In this document: positions 63,246 to 64,000 of the stretch, piece by piece
How the letters are laid out: each line of letters starts with the position of its first letter
Numbering within the stretch: position 1 is the stretch's first letter
Assembly (NCBI RefSeq): GCF_008638345.1
Contig: NZ_VTVA01000003.1
Coordinates: 157,007 to 221,006, forward strand
Source of the DNA: Pseudomonas saliphila
Lineage (GTDB): Bacteria; Pseudomonadota; Gammaproteobacteria; Pseudomonadales; Pseudomonadaceae
Direction of reading: 5' to 3'
Length of the DNA: 64,000 bases
Program-made: the position numbers and the translations under genes
Notes under the pieces: generated by a model
Told to the model about the DNA's origin: nothing
Databases searched by the model: none
Seen by the model: only the letters and a program-made list of their open reading frames with translations

Positions 63246-64000
63246 CTATGTATCAAGCGGGCGAATACTGTCATCGCATATCTGCGCCGCGAAATCGCGT
63301 ACCAGGCTCTGCACCAGCGGATCGGACTGAATGCTGGCCTCGGCCTCTTTCTGTCGCGCCACCTTACGCCGGGCCGTCGCAATGGCCGGTGTCTCCTGAG
63401 TCGGCGCGACGACATCGACCTCGATCCTCACCGGCGATCCCAGTTGATCTGCCACCGCCTGTTCGATACGAAGCCGATGGTTCTCGTTATAAAGCGCGCT
63501 GTGGCCCGGGTCCAGATGCAGCGTCCAACTTTCTGCTGCGCATGTCACCAGCTGGCAATGCGCGGCGATACTCTGGGTGAGCCCGCTGAGGCGCAGCGAT
63601 GGATAGAGTTCCAGCCACTGCGCCGCGACACCTGTCGCTGGTGGCAGGTCACTGACCTCATCGATCTCCGCTGCTGCGTCAGACGCAGGGCCGGTATTTT
63701 CCGACACCTGCCAATCATTGAGATACTGGCCGACGTCCAGTTGCTCCTCATCATCGTAGTCGCCCTGCTCGGCAGCCTCGTCCGCTGGCGGTACTTGCAG
63801 CCACTCGGCGGGAGCCTCGTCATAGGGTGGCTTGACCGGTGCACCGCTTTTAAGTGGGTGATTGGTTACCGCTGCGGGTGCATGGCCTGCGAGCTGTTCG
63901 GGAGCCACTGGGCTATCGGTTTCCTTCGGTTCAACCCGCTGCGGCTCAGCAACAGGGGAGCTTGTGCTCTGTTGCTGTTGGACTACCGGGGCGGCGGAAG
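63246..64000 (-). CDS. dnaX: DNA polymerase III subunits gamma/tau, C-terminal part (cut by window edge)
   Basis: The tau-specific C-terminal region of the clamp loader subunit. The upstream ATPase part lies beyond the window. The visible 251 codons begin with a Pro/Gln/Ser-rich linker, then an acidic stretch (EDQ-rich near QGDYDDEEQLDVGQY). A globular tail ends in SDPLVQSLVRDFAAQICDDSIRPLDT, as in Pseudomonas tau domain V. The order dnaX-ybaB-recR confirms the assignment. Confidence 0.9.
   Translation of the reverse strand, partial: SAAPVVQQQQSTSSPVAEPQRVEPKETDSPVAPEQLAGHAPAAVTNHPLKSGAPVKPPYDEAPAEWLQVPPADEAAEQGDYDDEEQLDVGQYLNDWQVSENTGPASDAAAEIDEVSDLPPATGVAAQWLELYPSLRLSGLTQSIAAHCQLVTCAAESWTLHLDPGHSALYNENHRLRIEQAVADQLGSPVRIEVDVVAPTQETPAIATARRKVARQKEAEASIQSDPLVQSLVRDFAAQICDDSIRPLDT

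Noticed and set aside
1-64000. tRNA, rRNA, CRISPR array, prophage or transposase genes
   Set aside because: None seen on reading through both strands. A tRNAscan or CRISPR search would be decisive, and a hidden tRNA cannot be fully excluded by eye.

Overview
This window looks like ordinary core chromosome of a gammaproteobacterium of the family Pseudomonadaceae. The evidence is Pseudomonas-type gene order: bfd-bfr, the gyrA-serC-pheA-hisC-tyrA/aroA-cmk-rpsA-ihfB supraoperon, mtnA/MTA deaminase-ubiG-mupP-yciK, cpxR-cpxP-cpxA, lapG-lapD, a plpD-type patatin autotransporter and a XenA-type flavoenzyme. GC content is moderate to high. A Halopseudomonas / P. pertucinogena-type organism is my guess, at low confidence. 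I see no rRNA, tRNA, CRISPR array, prophage, plasmid gene or transposase.

Layout. 1-2.3 kb: start of an MFS transporter, a DUF6279 lipoprotein, and bfd and bfr behind two candidate Fur boxes. 2.36-16.2 kb, minus strand: gyrA to rpsA and ihfB, then lapA, lapB and pyrF, joining aromatic amino acid, serine and histidine-type aminotransferase functions with replication and translation genes. A 268-bp non-coding inverted-repeat element (4276-4543) sits exactly between lapA and lapB. 16.4-22.1 kb: methylthioadenosine salvage (a divergent mtnA with altered active-site residues, facing an MTA deaminase-like gene), ubiG, mupP, yciK and a diguanylate cyclase. 22.1-27.6 kb, minus strand: rluB, scpB, scpA, trpS, yciO and rnm. 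27.7-31.5 kb: yciI, a small coiled-coil membrane protein, the Cpx envelope-stress system and a nitroreductase. 31.5-39.8 kb: an AraC regulator, a DUF962 protein, an HD protein, adenylate cyclase CyaB, PlpD and RecQ. 40-49.3 kb: YecA-like protein, the LapG/LapD biofilm switch, DUF6122, a DsbA-like protein, TrhO, BolA, DUF2059, FumC, an EamA transporter and a pterin dehydratase. 49.3-50.1 kb: a gene-poor stretch of hairpin repeats ending in a 29-residue membrane peptide gene. 50.2-64 kb: mnmC, a TauE transporter, yheU, a CMD-family protein with a class III aminotransferase, a GMC oxidoreductase with a Tat-signal partner, an MFS transporter, an ArsR regulator facing xenA, two small exported proteins, a pirin, and recR, ybaB and the 3' part of dnaX.

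Most of the window is conserved housekeeping. The points most worth a second look are: the lapA/lapB element, which supplies the lapA stop codon; the MtnA homologue lacking the catalytic Cys and Asp and several neighbouring residues; the mirror-image promoter region between mtnA and the deaminase gene; the constant-loop hairpin repeats near 49.4-49.6 kb with the 29-codon gene after them; and the GMC/Tat-subunit pair with a cysteine cluster and no cytochrome gene beside it.
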